Below, piece after piece: positions 1-8,783 of a stretch of DNA of 64,000 bases. The position numbers and the translations under genes are program-made. Origin of the DNA: Thiobius zoothamnicola (GTDB lineage: Bacteria > Pseudomonadota > Gammaproteobacteria > Chromatiales > Chromatiaceae); assembly GCA_963678215.1 (NCBI GenBank), contig OY782758.1, forward strand, positions 248,001-312,000. The letters are read 5' to 3'. Numbering within the stretch: the stretch's first letter is position 1; each line of letters opens with the position of its first letter. The notes beneath the pieces are model-generated. The model was not told where the DNA came from. It saw only the letters and a program-made list of their open reading frames with translations, and ran no database searches.

Positions 1-462
1 TTCCGCCAAACGTCGTGCCTCCGCCGGGTCAAAGGCTTTATAGAGCGATGCCGGCGTATGGGTATTGAGGTTGTCCATCACGAGTTGAATCCGATCCGCG
101 TCCGGGTAGCGCACATCCAGTAGGTGTTTGATTTGTTGGGCCCAGTCTACCGCTGTGCGCGTATCGGTGACGGATAGCTGTCGCCAACCGGCCAAGGGTT
201 CAAAGAAGAGGAATAGATTGCTGACGCCATTGCGTTGGTATTCGGTGTCATACCGCACCGGTTTGCCGGGTTCCACAGGTATGGATTCACGCACTTCCCG
301 GGTGTGTTGCTTGCTGGTTTCGTCCATGCAAACTACGGGGCGCTTGGGGTCATAGGGTTGCTTGTAAACGGCCAGCACCTCTTCCATCGCGCACACGAAG
401 TCCGCATTGGCCCGCGCAGGAATACACCATTCCTTACGCTGCCAGGGCTTGATGGCGTTTTT
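1..462 (-). CDS. IS630-family transposase, catalytic DDE part (second frame, partial)
   Basis: The translated frame contains VVCMDETSKQ and, further on, VMDNLNTHTP. These match the first two acidic catalytic blocks of the IS630/Tc1 DDE superfamily; the third acidic residue lies beyond the left edge. No start codon is needed if the part is reached by frameshifting from the preceding frame at the A7 run. The C-terminus is missing because the window begins here. Family assignment is firm; the coupling of the two frames is inferred. Confidence 0.85.
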
Positions 463-898
463 TTAAAACCCGACGTACGGTTTCGTACGATACTTCTTCC
501 ACGTAGTCCAGCACGACCATCCGTTCCGCCAATAGGCGCAGGGTCCAGCGACTACGCCCTTCCGGCGGGGTTTGGCAGGCCAGGGCCACCAGGTGGGCTT
601 CCTGTTCTCCGTCTAATCGCGGGGCGCGGTGACGCGTCGATGGGGCACGCTCCAGCGCCGCCGACAGACCCCATTCCACCAAACGCTGCCGGATACGTTC
701 TACCGTGCGAACACTGACCCCAAAGGCTTCGCTGATTTGTGCGTCCATCCAGCACGGGCCTTCGGTCCCCTCATCCGCTTTCAACAAGACTTCCGCATGG
801 CGGCGTTTGTGTGCGGCACAGTTCCCTTTACGTAACCACTTGTTCAGTTCTCCCCGTTCCTCTGGGGTCAATTCCACGCGATATTTTTTCGCAGGCAT
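434..898 (-). CDS. IS630-family transposase, N-terminal helix-turn-helix part (first frame)
   Basis: This 154-residue product is the DNA-binding half of an IS630-family transposase. It opens with a basic stretch (MPAKKYRVELTPEE) followed by a helix-turn-helix containing FGVSVRTVERIRQR. The frame ends soon after RRVLKKRH. The downstream catalytic half continues in another frame, and the switch falls on a run of seven A on the coding strand (plus-strand T at 458-464). The second frame is +1 relative to the first. Families of this kind often make the full transposase by ribosomal frameshifting on such a run, but a simple indel is equally possible. Confidence 0.85.
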   Translation of the reverse strand: MPAKKYRVELTPEERGELNKWLRKGNCAAHKRRHAEVLLKADEGTEGPCWMDAQISEAFGVSVRTVERIRQRLVEWGLSAALERAPSTRHRAPRLDGEQEAHLVALACQTPPEGRSRWTLRLLAERMVVLDYVEEVSYETVRRVLKKRHQALAA

Positions 899-974
899 GG
901 TGCGCTACCCTCATTATCATGTGCGCCATAACATGACACTTTTTAACCGTCATTTGAATCGTGACATTGTACTA

Positions 975-1263
975 GCGACATGACTGTGCACATCAAGATC
1001 GTGTCAGCGTCTGATTCTTCAGCGCGTCGAACCAGGCCTAAAGCGTCTTCGGCGTAGTCCGCTACCGCAAAAGTGATGTCTGGCGTCATGTAGTGGTGTG
1101 CTAGCACTAGCGCTCCCAGTTCTTTCTTGAGTTCTGTGATTTCCCGTGTCATGGGTGCGATGTATTCGCAGTCTTCTTTGCGATAACCAGCATTAGACAA
1201 CAGCTCTAGCAGGCGTTTAGCTTCCTTGACATTGACAGCAGGTTCTTCCGTCGATTTACTCAT
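975..1263 (-). pseudogene. nadA: Quinolinate synthase NadA, 5' fragment interrupted by IS630
   Basis: About 95 residues of the N-terminus of quinolinate synthase are preserved. They include the conserved segment LGALVLAHHYMTPDI, then VADYAEDALGLVRRA and ESDADTILMC, as in NadA proteins of about 350 residues. After this the frame passes into IS630 end sequence and stops. NadA makes quinolinate from iminoaspartate and dihydroxyacetone phosphate using a [4Fe-4S] cluster. All later cluster cysteines are absent here. The 3' part may lie beyond the IS, outside the window. If no second copy exists, de novo NAD synthesis is lost. Confidence 0.85.
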
Positions 1264-1520
1264 ATTTCTGAACCATTTTAGTTGGCTGTAATTACAGCGC
1301 GAGAAAAGAAATTTTGAAACCAGTGCAAATTTTTAAAGATGCTAGCAATGCCCCAAAATCCTGTCGCCTATCAGAACTAGGGGGTGTTTGCAGTTGAATA
1401 AGCAAATTTAAATAGCCATTGGTAAATTGATCTGTTGGGGGAATACCCAGTGCGTACTGAAGGGATCTAATTCTTCCGGATACCTCGCTAAGGTAGTAAT
1501 ACTACCGACCGAGGTGAAAG

Positions 1521-1739
1521 ATGAGGACAGAGAGAAAGCAGCGGAATTTCACGCTTGAGTTCAAGAAGGACGTAGTGGTTTTAGTCTCTGAGCAGTGTTA
1601 TTCGATTGCGCAGGCTGTTGCTACCCACGAGAACAACCTGCGGTGCTGGAAGAAGGAGCTGGAACAGGAAGCCAGCGGTGAGCGTCTGAATATTGACGAG
1701 CGCGCTACGCGTTGCACTGGCAGCTTGAATCCGTCATGA
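1521..1739 (+). pseudogene. IS3-family transposase OrfA remnant
   Basis: The first 55 or so residues (RNFTLEFKKDVVVLVSEQ, then a second helix ending in NNLRCWKKELEQE) are the N-terminal helix-turn-helix of an IS3-family OrfA. The frame then derails after NIDERA, where an intact OrfA would continue into its leucine zipper. No OrfB catalytic part follows. A near-palindrome around GGTAGTAATACTACC lies just upstream at about 1492-1506 and may be part of the old IS end. A dead remnant. Confidence 0.75.
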
Positions 1740-2500
1740 ATAAATCCAGAATAAAGAGATAGACATAAGATTTTTGATGGTGAGATCAGCTTATAATTGA
1801 TGGGTGGTTGAGTTAGGGTCGTTCTTAATAGAGAAAATATCAGCGTCCACCAAGAAAGATGGAACCAACAGAGTCGGGTCTGGCATCTCGTTATATCGGC
1901 CAATATTTGCCCGCGATTCATGAGTATACGACCCTGAATTTATTGCGTTTCACGACTCCGACTTCTGTGCCAGAAATGCGTTCAGCAATTCCTTGCGTGA
2001 CCGGTGTTTCTTTGTTCTCGTGATACGTTTTGGGGACTCGGATGTCCCAAAACGTACCACAAAAGCGAAGACACACCGGGACATCGGCTGACGTTATACA
2101 AATGGTATGAGGCAGCCCATTCGTATCGACGCTAATATGACGCTTGATGCCGGAGACTTTTTTACCGGCATCATAGCCTTTGGTTTCTGCGGTATCCGTA
2201 TTTTTACATGCTGTGCATCCAGAATGATTAACGTTGTTTTTTGCTGTCCATCGGCCTCTCGTTCGGCTTCATGGGGAGGCTCTAAGGTCGGGTTTTGAGT
2301 GTTCTGCCGTGCTTCAGTGTAGTGGTCAAATAATTTCGTATCGTCTGATACATTGCTTATCATCAATGCATGGCATCGACAGAATTTGCTTCCAATCTAT
2401 GGCCAAACAGGTTTTTATACGCCCCCGTAAATGTGTTTGAACATCTCCTCTTTTCTCTGAACCCTGGCGGTTTCGGCGAACCATTTAAACTGGAATTTTG
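1740..2500. other. IS debris without an intact gene
   Basis: Apart from the IS5-type remnant in its middle, this stretch has no open frame I can assign. It separates the IS3 remnant from csoS1D. The patchwork of fragments from at least three IS families within 2.5 kb marks it as an insertion hot spot or a decaying region. Confidence 0.6.
1960..2370 (-). pseudogene. IS5-family transposase remnant
   Basis: On the minus strand, across frames, one can read LIILDAQHVKNTDTAE, then KGYDAGKKVSGIKRHISVDT and NGLPHTICITSADV. This is the characteristic DDE first-aspartate region of IS5-family (IS427/IS1031-like) transposases. The reading frame is broken by indels and both ends are missing. It is not the same element as the two intact IS5 copies at 11534 and 18739, whose proteins differ here. 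Confidence 0.75.
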
Positions 2501-2508
2501 TTGCGCTT

Positions 2509-3123
2509 ATGATTTCGCTTAGAACCTATGTCTACATTGATGCACTGCAACCGCAGTTAGCCGCTTATATGGCCACGGTCTCTCAGGGGTTTTTGCCGGT
2601 GCCGGGTGATGCGTGTTTGTGGATTGAGGTGTCTCCCGGCATGGCGGTGCATCGCTTGACGGATACGGCGCTTAAGTCAACCCGGGTTCATTTGGCTCAG
2701 CAAGTGGTGGAGCGCGCCTATGGTTCCATGGTGGTGCATCAGCGTGATCAAAGTGATGTGGTGGAGGCGGGCCGCTTGATTCTACAGGCGATGGGTGCTC
2801 AGGTTGAGGATCGGGAAACCTGTCGCATCGCCTGGCAGGAGATTATCCGTGGCATGACACCTGATCACACCGTGTTGATCAATCGCCAGGAAAGACGTGG
2901 TTCAATGATTTTACCGGGTCAAAGCATGTTTATCCTGGAGACGGAGCCAGCGGGTTATATCGTTTACGCCGCCAATCAGGCGGAAAAAGCTGCCAACATC
3001 ACTATCATTGATGTTAAAGCCGTTGGTGCGTTTGGTCGCCTGACCTTGGCGGGTCGTGAAGGTGATGTGGATGAGGCGGCGGCGGCCGCGATCGCCGCGA
3101 TACAGCGACCAATGGGAACCTGA
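2509..3123 (+). CDS. csoS1D: Alpha-carboxysome tandem-BMC shell protein CsoS1D
   Basis: 204 residues with two bacterial-microcompartment folds in tandem. The opening LRTYVYIDALQPQLAAYMAT and the block QGFLPVPGDACLWIEVSPGM are typical of CsoS1D, as is the second-domain block LINRQERRGSMILPGQSMF followed by VGAFGRLTLAG. CsoS1D trimers stack into a gated double-layer pore in the carboxysome shell. ATG at 2509 gives the expected N-terminus. No other carboxysome gene (csoS1A, csoS2, cbbL/S, csoSCA) is visible; upstream is IS debris and downstream, after 1 nt, a Nudix gene. It is the main sign that the host fixes CO2. Confidence 0.9.
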   Translation: MISLRTYVYIDALQPQLAAYMATVSQGFLPVPGDACLWIEVSPGMAVHRLTDTALKSTRVHLAQQVVERAYGSMVVHQRDQSDVVEAGRLILQAMGAQVEDRETCRIAWQEIIRGMTPDHTVLINRQERRGSMILPGQSMFILETEPAGYIVYAANQAEKAANITIIDVKAVGAFGRLTLAGREGDVDEAAAAAIAAIQRPMGT

Positions 3124-3124
3124 T

Positions 3125-3676
3125 ATGCATCGTCATGCGCTGCTGACCTTACTCAATGAATATCAAACGCCAGTGCTGGCAGAGGCTGGTTATGTGGAAC
3201 GCACCAAACGTTTTGTCATGGTGCATGAGGATTGTTTTAATACGGATCTGATGCCGGGTCATGTCACGGGTTCCGCCTGGGTTGTTAACCCTGGGCGGGA
3301 TGGTGTTTTGTTATTGCATCATAAGAAACTGGATCGTTGGTTCCAGCCTGGCGGTCATGCGGACAGCGATGCGGACATCCGTCGCGTCGCGTTGCGGGAG
3401 ACTGCCGAAGAAACAGGTTTGAGTCCGGAGCATATCAAGCTACTCAGTCAGCGTATCTTTGATGTGGATATCCATACAGTGCCGGCCAACCGGTTTGGCC
3501 CTCGTCATGTGCATTTTGATATCCGCTTTTTGCTGGAAATCGATGATCGGCGTCCGATACCCGGCAACAAGGAATCACATCAGATTTTGTGGGTGGCTTT
3601 GCACCAAGCCGTACGGTATAACCATAATTTATCCACTTACCGTATGGTGGAAAAAACCCGGCGGCTATCCATTTGA
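3125..3676 (+). CDS. Nudix hydrolase
   Basis: A 183-residue Nudix-fold protein. The Nudix box is readable as GGHADSDADIRRVAL followed by RETAEETGL; the REUxEExGU core that binds magnesium is intact, but the first box glutamate is alanine. Nudix enzymes hydrolyse nucleoside diphosphates linked to another moiety; the substrate here cannot be told. ATG at 3125 is 1 nt after the csoS1D stop, so the two are very likely co-transcribed. A longer frame opens upstream inside csoS1D but is a shadow. Confidence 0.85.
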   Translation: MHRHALLTLLNEYQTPVLAEAGYVERTKRFVMVHEDCFNTDLMPGHVTGSAWVVNPGRDGVLLLHHKKLDRWFQPGGHADSDADIRRVALRETAEETGLSPEHIKLLSQRIFDVDIHTVPANRFGPRHVHFDIRFLLEIDDRRPIPGNKESHQILWVALHQAVRYNHNLSTYRMVEKTRRLSI

Positions 3677-3763
3677 TCATTGGGTGTGACATAGCGCCAT
3701 CATGAGAGCGAGCCTGGGCGATACATACGACATGATCTACACAACAACAAGGAATACCGATTA

Positions 3764-4600
3764 ATGAAAACATGGCTTTTCCCTGGACAGGGTTCCCAGC
3801 ATGCAGGTATGGGCGCTGAATTGTTTGATGAATTTCCCGAATTGACGGCTCAAGCCGATGCGATTCTGGGTTATTCCATAAAAACCTTATGCGTGGAGGA
3901 TCCCCAGCAGCAGTTGCAGCAAACCGCTTATACTCAACCAGCTTTGTATACAGTGAATGCGCTGACTTATTTCCAACACATCAAGCATGGCGACAAACCG
4001 GACTTTCTCGCTGGACATAGCTTGGGTGAATACAATGCGCTGCTGGCCGCTGGAGCTTTTGATTTCGTCACAGGCTTAACGTTGGTGCAGCGACGGGCTG
4101 AATTAATGAGCCAGGCGTCAGGTGGAGCCATGGCTGCCGTGCTGAATGTTTCGGTTGAGCAAATCCAGGCTTTGTTGGCAGAGGCTGATTTAGCCGGTAT
4201 TGATATCGCCAATTACAATTCGCCGTCACAAACGGTCATCAGCGGTTTGCAGGCAGATATTGATCGGGCGGTGGCATTGTTTGAGCAACATGCCGTGCGT
4301 TGCATGAGATTGAAAGTCAGCGGCGCGTTCCATTCCCGCTATATGCGCCCCGCTTCAGCAGCCTTCCAGGATTTTCTCAGCGCTTTTGAGTTCAACGAGC
4401 TGAAAATACCGGTGATCGCCAATACCTATGCGCTGCCTTATGAACAGGCTGACATTGCGGATAACCTGGTGGCGCAGATTTCTCACTCTGTCCGATGGGT
4501 TGAAAGCATCCATTATTTGATGGCACAGGGAGAAATGACTTATACGGAAATTGGCCCTGGCAAAGTTTTGACCAAACTGATGAAAAAGATTCAGGTATAA
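3764..4600 (+). CDS. Stand-alone acyl/malonyl-CoA:ACP transferase
   Basis: 278 residues with the complete acyltransferase fold: N-terminal FPGQGSQ, nucleophile elbow GHSLGE (Ser86), carboxylate-binding QRR (Arg110) and the catalytic His190 in GAFHSRYM. It moves a malonyl group from CoA to an acyl carrier protein. The N-terminus (FDEFPELTAQADAILGYSIKTLC) resembles the discrete transferases used in trans with polyketide synthases more than housekeeping FabD, and no fabH/fabG/acpP genes adjoin it. It follows the Nudix gene by about 90 bp on the same strand. Function as the cell's FabD cannot be excluded. Confidence 0.85.
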   Translation: MKTWLFPGQGSQHAGMGAELFDEFPELTAQADAILGYSIKTLCVEDPQQQLQQTAYTQPALYTVNALTYFQHIKHGDKPDFLAGHSLGEYNALLAAGAFDFVTGLTLVQRRAELMSQASGGAMAAVLNVSVEQIQALLAEADLAGIDIANYNSPSQTVISGLQADIDRAVALFEQHAVRCMRLKVSGAFHSRYMRPASAAFQDFLSAFEFNELKIPVIANTYALPYEQADIADNLVAQISHSVRWVESIHYLMAQGEMTYTEIGPGKVLTKLMKKIQV

Positions 4601-4651
4601 GGCTGGACGATTGCAAGCTTTTTGGGGCGGATAAGCCTGTTGTTCATCGCC

Positions 4652-5617
4652 TTACATACCTTCCCAGAAGGCCGAGTCTTTTGCCAGAAACTGGTCAAAT
4701 GGGATGTAATGTGATCCGTCACAGGAGAAATTCAATCCAACGATGCCGTTGAAAATATTCACCGATCCTGCGCGCAGATAAATGGTTTCATCCGCAAGGC
4801 GCAGGTGTTTGAAGGTCGTGAAAATGGCGCGGATATGCTTTTGGGGTATCACGGCTTCTTTGGGATAGTTTCTGTGCGGGTAAGCCAGACAGATATCGGG
4901 ATCGACCAGATCGTCAAACTGAATCACTTGATAACGGTATGGATCGTCCAGCGTCCAGATGGTCGCGCGGCTGCTGGAGAAGTGGATTTTTAAATGAAAA
5001 ATACCATTTTCGCTGATCAACTCGTCCACCACGGAAATCACCAAGTCGATGTTGTCATCCAGGCGACTCTGGATTCGCTTTTGCTCAAACAGGTGGCTGC
5101 GAATCGCCGGGTCGCCTTTCATTTGCCGCCAGCGGGATGGGTCGGTATAGATTTCCTTGGTAATCGGTAGCGCGCGCAAGTCAAAATCCGCTCCCAGATA
5201 ACCGATATGCTGTCCTCCCTGATGAATTTTCTGAATGGCAGTGACGGATGGACGATTGGCGCGCAAGCTGATGTAGGCGTCTGACAGGCCCATTTCACGG
5301 TTTTGATCAAATTGCCGTATATAGGGGCGTTGGGAACGGTCGCGGCCAAAATCTTTTTGTACCAGCCCATCCATAGAGGCGTTGGCGCTGATTTGCCGGG
5401 CCTGGATGTCCAGAACATACAAAAAGGTCACATAGGGCACGATCGGTATCGACATCTGGATAAGTTGATCCATCGCCTCTTTGTTTCGCCAGAGTTCAGA
5501 GCAACGGCTGGCGACCTGCTGCATTGGATCCACAAGCATGTTGTACAACATGGCGCGCTGTTGTCTGATACGTTGTTGTAAAGGGGATTCGTCGGACGGA
5601 TGGTTTACATTCTGCAT
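4652..5617 (-). CDS. Soluble PDC/Cache sensor-domain protein
   Basis: 321 residues with no membrane segment or signal peptide. After an N-terminal helix rich in Gln/Arg, residues about 60-170 read as a PDC (Cache) sensor fold: FLYVLDIQARQISANAS, the RPYI motif and GLSDAYISLRANRPSVTAIQ. The rest has no output domain I recognise. Such lone sensor proteins occur in gammaproteobacterial sulfur oxidisers, where the ligand is unknown. It converges with the acyltransferase gene (52-bp gap). Confidence 0.65.
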   Translation of the reverse strand: MQNVNHPSDESPLQQRIRQQRAMLYNMLVDPMQQVASRCSELWRNKEAMDQLIQMSIPIVPYVTFLYVLDIQARQISANASMDGLVQKDFGRDRSQRPYIRQFDQNREMGLSDAYISLRANRPSVTAIQKIHQGGQHIGYLGADFDLRALPITKEIYTDPSRWRQMKGDPAIRSHLFEQKRIQSRLDDNIDLVISVVDELISENGIFHLKIHFSSSRATIWTLDDPYRYQVIQFDDLVDPDICLAYPHRNYPKEAVIPQKHIRAIFTTFKHLRLADETIYLRAGSVNIFNGIVGLNFSCDGSHYIPFDQFLAKDSAFWEGM

Positions 5618-5754
5618 GGGATCAGCGTTAAATCAGCATTGGCGAGCATGTGCAGGGTACTTTGCCGGTATTACACGAAAGTTGCCGCCAAGCGTTTTTC
5701 AATCAACCAGTGATAATGGGGCAAGTGTTTTTGCCATCGAAATAGCGTGATGGT

Positions 5755-6171
5755 TCAGTGGTTGCCTGGGCCAGGCATGGGGAAGGGTTTCACATTGGAA
5801 CTACCACCATCCATGTCGAGAATTTTGTTTTGTCCACGTTTTTCCACTTCGTCAATACGGATAATGGCGTGCATGGGCAACAGCAGACGGGTGACGCCGC
5901 TGAATTCATTTTTCAGTTTTTCTTCGGCGGGATCAATGACGACTGAAGTATGTTCATCAAATAACAGATCATGCACCTCAATAAAGCCATATAATTCAGC
6001 CTGATTGACTTGTTCAGCATGGACTTGATAAACCTTTCCGTTATTGTGGAAGGCGATACGGAATATTTGCATTGTATTGTAATGATGGCCTGATGGATTT
6101 GGGTTAATTCTACGCTTTTGTTGCGCTTGATAGGCTGCGAAAAAGTCATTCGGGTTTGCGTTCGCTCTCAT
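5755..6171 (-). CDS. DUF1820 family protein
   Basis: The conserved part (from MQIFRIAFHNNGKVYQVHAEQV through LYGFIEVHDLLF and VVIDPAEEKLKNEF to LPMHAIIRIDEVEK) is the DUF1820 family, small cytoplasmic proteins of unknown function in gammaproteobacteria. Three starts are possible: GTG at 6189, ATG at 6171, or ATG at 6072, the last giving the usual family length of about 100 residues; no strong ribosome site decides. The C-terminus ends in a Gly/Pro-rich tail. It diverges from hisI. Confidence 0.75.
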   Translation of the reverse strand: MRANANPNDFFAAYQAQQKRRINPNPSGHHYNTMQIFRIAFHNNGKVYQVHAEQVNQAELYGFIEVHDLLFDEHTSVVIDPAEEKLKNEFSGVTRLLLPMHAIIRIDEVEKRGQNKILDMDGGSSNVKPFPMPGPGNH

Positions 6172-6216
6172 GGTGATACGCTCTAACACTCAATATCAGC
6201 AGATTTTGATTTTTCT

Positions 6217-6651
6217 ATGAAACTTTTTAAACAGCTTGAATCCTTTCACGCAGGCGATTCGGTTGATCTGGAAAGCGCATTGCAGGCTTTGCCCTGGAAT
6301 GCGGATGGATTGATACCGGCGATTGCTCAACAATATGACACGCATGAAGTGCTGATGATGGCATGGATGAATGAAGTCGCGCTACGCGAAACTTTGGCGA
6401 CAAACCGGGTTTGTTATTGGTCGCGTTCGCGTCAGGCATTATGGCGCAAAGGCGAGTTATCCGGCCAGATGCAGCATCTCCGTGAACTGCGCTTGGATTG
6501 CGACGGCGATACTATTCTGATGCAGGTTGATCAGACGGGAGCTGCTTGCCATACCGGTCGGCGGGACTGTTTTTACAATAAAGTTGATGGGAATCAATTG
6601 GTGGTTGATAAGCATCCGTTGATTGACCCGGAAGCCTTGTATGGTGGGTGA
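6217..6651 (+). CDS. hisI: Phosphoribosyl-AMP cyclohydrolase
   Basis: 144 residues. The third step of histidine synthesis, opening the adenine ring of phosphoribosyl-AMP. The zinc and metal-site motifs are present: YWSRSRQALWRKGE, LDCDGDTILMQVDQ, GAACHTGRRDCFY with both cysteines. It carries a short N-terminal extension relative to a minimal 110-130 residue HisI. No fused HisE domain and no hisE next door. Its stop overlaps the start of the downstream gloB by 11 bp, so the two are translationally linked. Confidence 0.93.
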   Translation: MKLFKQLESFHAGDSVDLESALQALPWNADGLIPAIAQQYDTHEVLMMAWMNEVALRETLATNRVCYWSRSRQALWRKGELSGQMQHLRELRLDCDGDTILMQVDQTGAACHTGRRDCFYNKVDGNQLVVDKHPLIDPEALYGG

Positions 6652-7432
6652 TACGTTGAAAATTGAGGCGATTCCTGCGTTTGAGGATAACTATATCTGG
6701 CTTCTGAGCCGTGGCGGTGATTCAGGTTGCATGGTGGTTGATCCTGGCGATGAGGGGCCTGTTCAGGACATATTGGCGAGCCGTGGGTTACGTTTGAGTG
6801 CCATACTGGTCACGCATCATCATTTTGATCATACGGGCGGCATTCAAGGATTGAAATCCGCTTGGCCGGAGGCTGTGGTTTATGGGCCGAAACAGGAGTC
6901 GATTAAAACGGTTGAACGGCCTGTGCAGCAGGGCGACCGAATTGCTGTACCGGATTCAGGCCTCACTTTTGAGGTTCTGGATGTGCCGGGCCATACAGCG
7001 GGGCATGTCGCTTATTACACGGCAGGGGCATTGTTTTGCGGCGATACTTTGTTTGCAGGTGGCTGTGGCCGGGTGTTCAGCGGCACTTTCGCGCAGTTAA
7101 GCCAATCTTTGCAGAAACTGGCTGCGCTTCCGGGCGACACTCAGGTTTATTGCGCGCATGAATATACTCAGGATAATCTGGGATTCGCGCAATGGGTTGA
7201 GCCGGATAACCCGGCCTTATTGCATCGTATCCGGCAGGTCAATGCGCAACGTTCACATGACCTTAGCACGGTGCCATCAACCTTAGCCGAGGAACTGGCG
7301 ACGAACCCTTTCATGCGAACTGATCAGACGGAGGTGATTGCCGCAGCGGAGCGTTGGTTGGGGCGAACCTTGCCCAACGGTGAAGAGGTATTCCAGGCGA
7401 TCAGAACCTGGAAGGATAAAGAATATGACTGA
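6641..7432 (+). CDS. gloB: Hydroxyacylglutathione hydrolase (glyoxalase II)
   Basis: 263 residues from ATG 6641. A metallo-beta-lactamase fold enzyme that hydrolyses S-lactoylglutathione to lactate and glutathione. The signature THHHFDHTGG binds the binuclear metal centre; GHTAGHVAYY, FCGDTLFAGGCGR and CAHEYT follow in the expected order, and the C-terminal PFMRTD segment is that of glyoxalase II. It overlaps hisI upstream and the dihydroorotase downstream by a few bases, suggesting a three-gene operon. Confidence 0.93.
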   Translation: MVGDTLKIEAIPAFEDNYIWLLSRGGDSGCMVVDPGDEGPVQDILASRGLRLSAILVTHHHFDHTGGIQGLKSAWPEAVVYGPKQESIKTVERPVQQGDRIAVPDSGLTFEVLDVPGHTAGHVAYYTAGALFCGDTLFAGGCGRVFSGTFAQLSQSLQKLAALPGDTQVYCAHEYTQDNLGFAQWVEPDNPALLHRIRQVNAQRSHDLSTVPSTLAEELATNPFMRTDQTEVIAAAERWLGRTLPNGEEVFQAIRTWKDKEYD

Positions 7433-8759
7433 TATCCTGATAAAGAACGCTTTGATGGTTAATGAAGGGCAAATCCGAGCAGGGGATTTACTCATCCGTG
7501 CGGGTCGCATTGCACAGATTGATGATGCCATCACTGCGCCGCAGGCGCAGATTATTGATGCTGGAGGGCGGTATTTATTGCCAGGCATGATTGATGATCA
7601 AGTGCATTTTCGTGAACCTGGGTTGACCGATAAAGCGGATTTGTTCACCGAATCTCAAGCGGCGCTGGCGGGTGGTATCACCAGCTTTTTTGATATGCCG
7701 AATACCAACCCGCAAACTGTCACTTGTGATGCGCTTGAGCAGAAATTCGCGTTGGCAGCAGGACGGGCTTGGGGCAATCATGCCTTTTATCTGGGCGCGA
7801 CCAATGACAATGTGGACGAAATCCGCCGCCTGCGACCGGACCAAACCTGCGGCATCAAAATCTTTATGGGCGCTTCCACTGGCAACATGTTGGTGGATAA
7901 CCTGCAGACTTTGGAGCACATTTTTCGTGATGCGCCCACGATTCTGGTGACACATTGTGAGGATACGCCGACGGTTCAGGCGAATGAGGCCGTTTATCAG
8001 GAACGGTATGGCGAAGAGGGGATGATGCCATATCACCACCTGATTCGTAGTGAAGAAGCTTGTTGGTTATCGTCATCCATGGCAGTTGATCTGGCCAAGC
8101 GGGAAGGCGCGCGTTTGCATGTGCTGCATTTGACCACAGCGCGTGAGATGGCGTTGTTCACCAGCGGCTCATTGGAAAATAAGCAAATAACCGCCGAAGC
8201 CTGTGTGCATCATTTGTATTTCAGCGCGGATGATTATGCTGACCGGGGTAGTCTGATTAAATGTAACCCGGCGATCAAAACCCCAGCGGATCGCGCTGCA
8301 CTGCGGCAGGCGTTGGTGGATGACAAGTTAGATGTCATCGCAACAGACCATGCGCCGCATCAATTGGTGGAAAAGCAGCGGATGTCTTACTTTGGTATGC
8401 CTGCTGGTTTGCCGCTGGTGCAACATGCTTTGTGCATGGCGTTGGAGTTGACGCATGATGGTGTACTGAGTTTGCCTCGCGTTGTGCATAAAGTGTCCCA
8501 CGCCCCAGCCAAGTTGTTTGGCATTGCTGAGCGGGGTTTCCTGCGCGAAGGTTATTGGGCCGATTTGACGCTGGTGGATATGCAGAAAACGGATACGGTG
8601 CGGCGCGAAGACGTGTTATATAAATGCGGTTGGTCGCCACTGGAAGGCGATACTTTACGCTCTAAAGTCGTGATGACCTGGGTGAATGGTGAGCTGAAAT
8701 ATGATCAGGGGCGTTTTATTGGCGCGCCGAATGGTCAAAGATTGGTCTTTAGTCGTTGA
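7425..8759 (+). CDS. pyrC: Dihydroorotase
   Basis: 444 residues from ATG 7425. An amidohydrolase that cyclises carbamoyl aspartate to dihydroorotate in pyrimidine synthesis. Seen: LLPGMIDDQVHFREPG (metal site), the substrate loop FDMPNTNP, carboxylated-lysine block GIKIFMGAST, and catalytic VIATDHAPH. The first metal-site motif is QVH rather than HVH; this is how a recognised dihydroorotase clade (Bacteroidetes, Xanthomonas) reads, so I do not take it as inactive. The start overlaps the gloB stop by 8 bp. Confidence 0.9.
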   Translation: MTDILIKNALMVNEGQIRAGDLLIRAGRIAQIDDAITAPQAQIIDAGGRYLLPGMIDDQVHFREPGLTDKADLFTESQAALAGGITSFFDMPNTNPQTVTCDALEQKFALAAGRAWGNHAFYLGATNDNVDEIRRLRPDQTCGIKIFMGASTGNMLVDNLQTLEHIFRDAPTILVTHCEDTPTVQANEAVYQERYGEEGMMPYHHLIRSEEACWLSSSMAVDLAKREGARLHVLHLTTAREMALFTSGSLENKQITAEACVHHLYFSADDYADRGSLIKCNPAIKTPADRAALRQALVDDKLDVIATDHAPHQLVEKQRMSYFGMPAGLPLVQHALCMALELTHDGVLSLPRVVHKVSHAPAKLFGIAERGFLREGYWADLTLVDMQKTDTVRREDVLYKCGWSPLEGDTLRSKVVMTWVNGELKYDQGRFIGAPNGQRLVFSR

Positions 8760-8783
8760 CGGATCTTTCGGATGCGACTTTAG

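Larger units (their letters stand above)
1..970 (-). mobile_element. IS630-family insertion sequence, partial, inserted in nadA
   Basis: The upstream end of an IS630-family element. The transposase is read on the minus strand in two frames and the element runs off the left edge of the window. The upstream boundary lies between the transposase start and the broken nadA reading frame, roughly 940-975. IS630 elements insert at TA dinucleotides and a TA is present in the junction. The terminal repeat cannot be paired because the other end is outside the window. Confidence 0.8.

Noticed and set aside
235..983. Plus-strand open frames across the IS630 region
   Set aside because: They are antisense shadows of the transposase with no recognisable protein content.
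7425..8759. Dihydroorotase inactive because the first metal-site His is Gln
   Set aside because: QVH is normal for a known active dihydroorotase clade, and the remaining metal and catalytic residues are intact.
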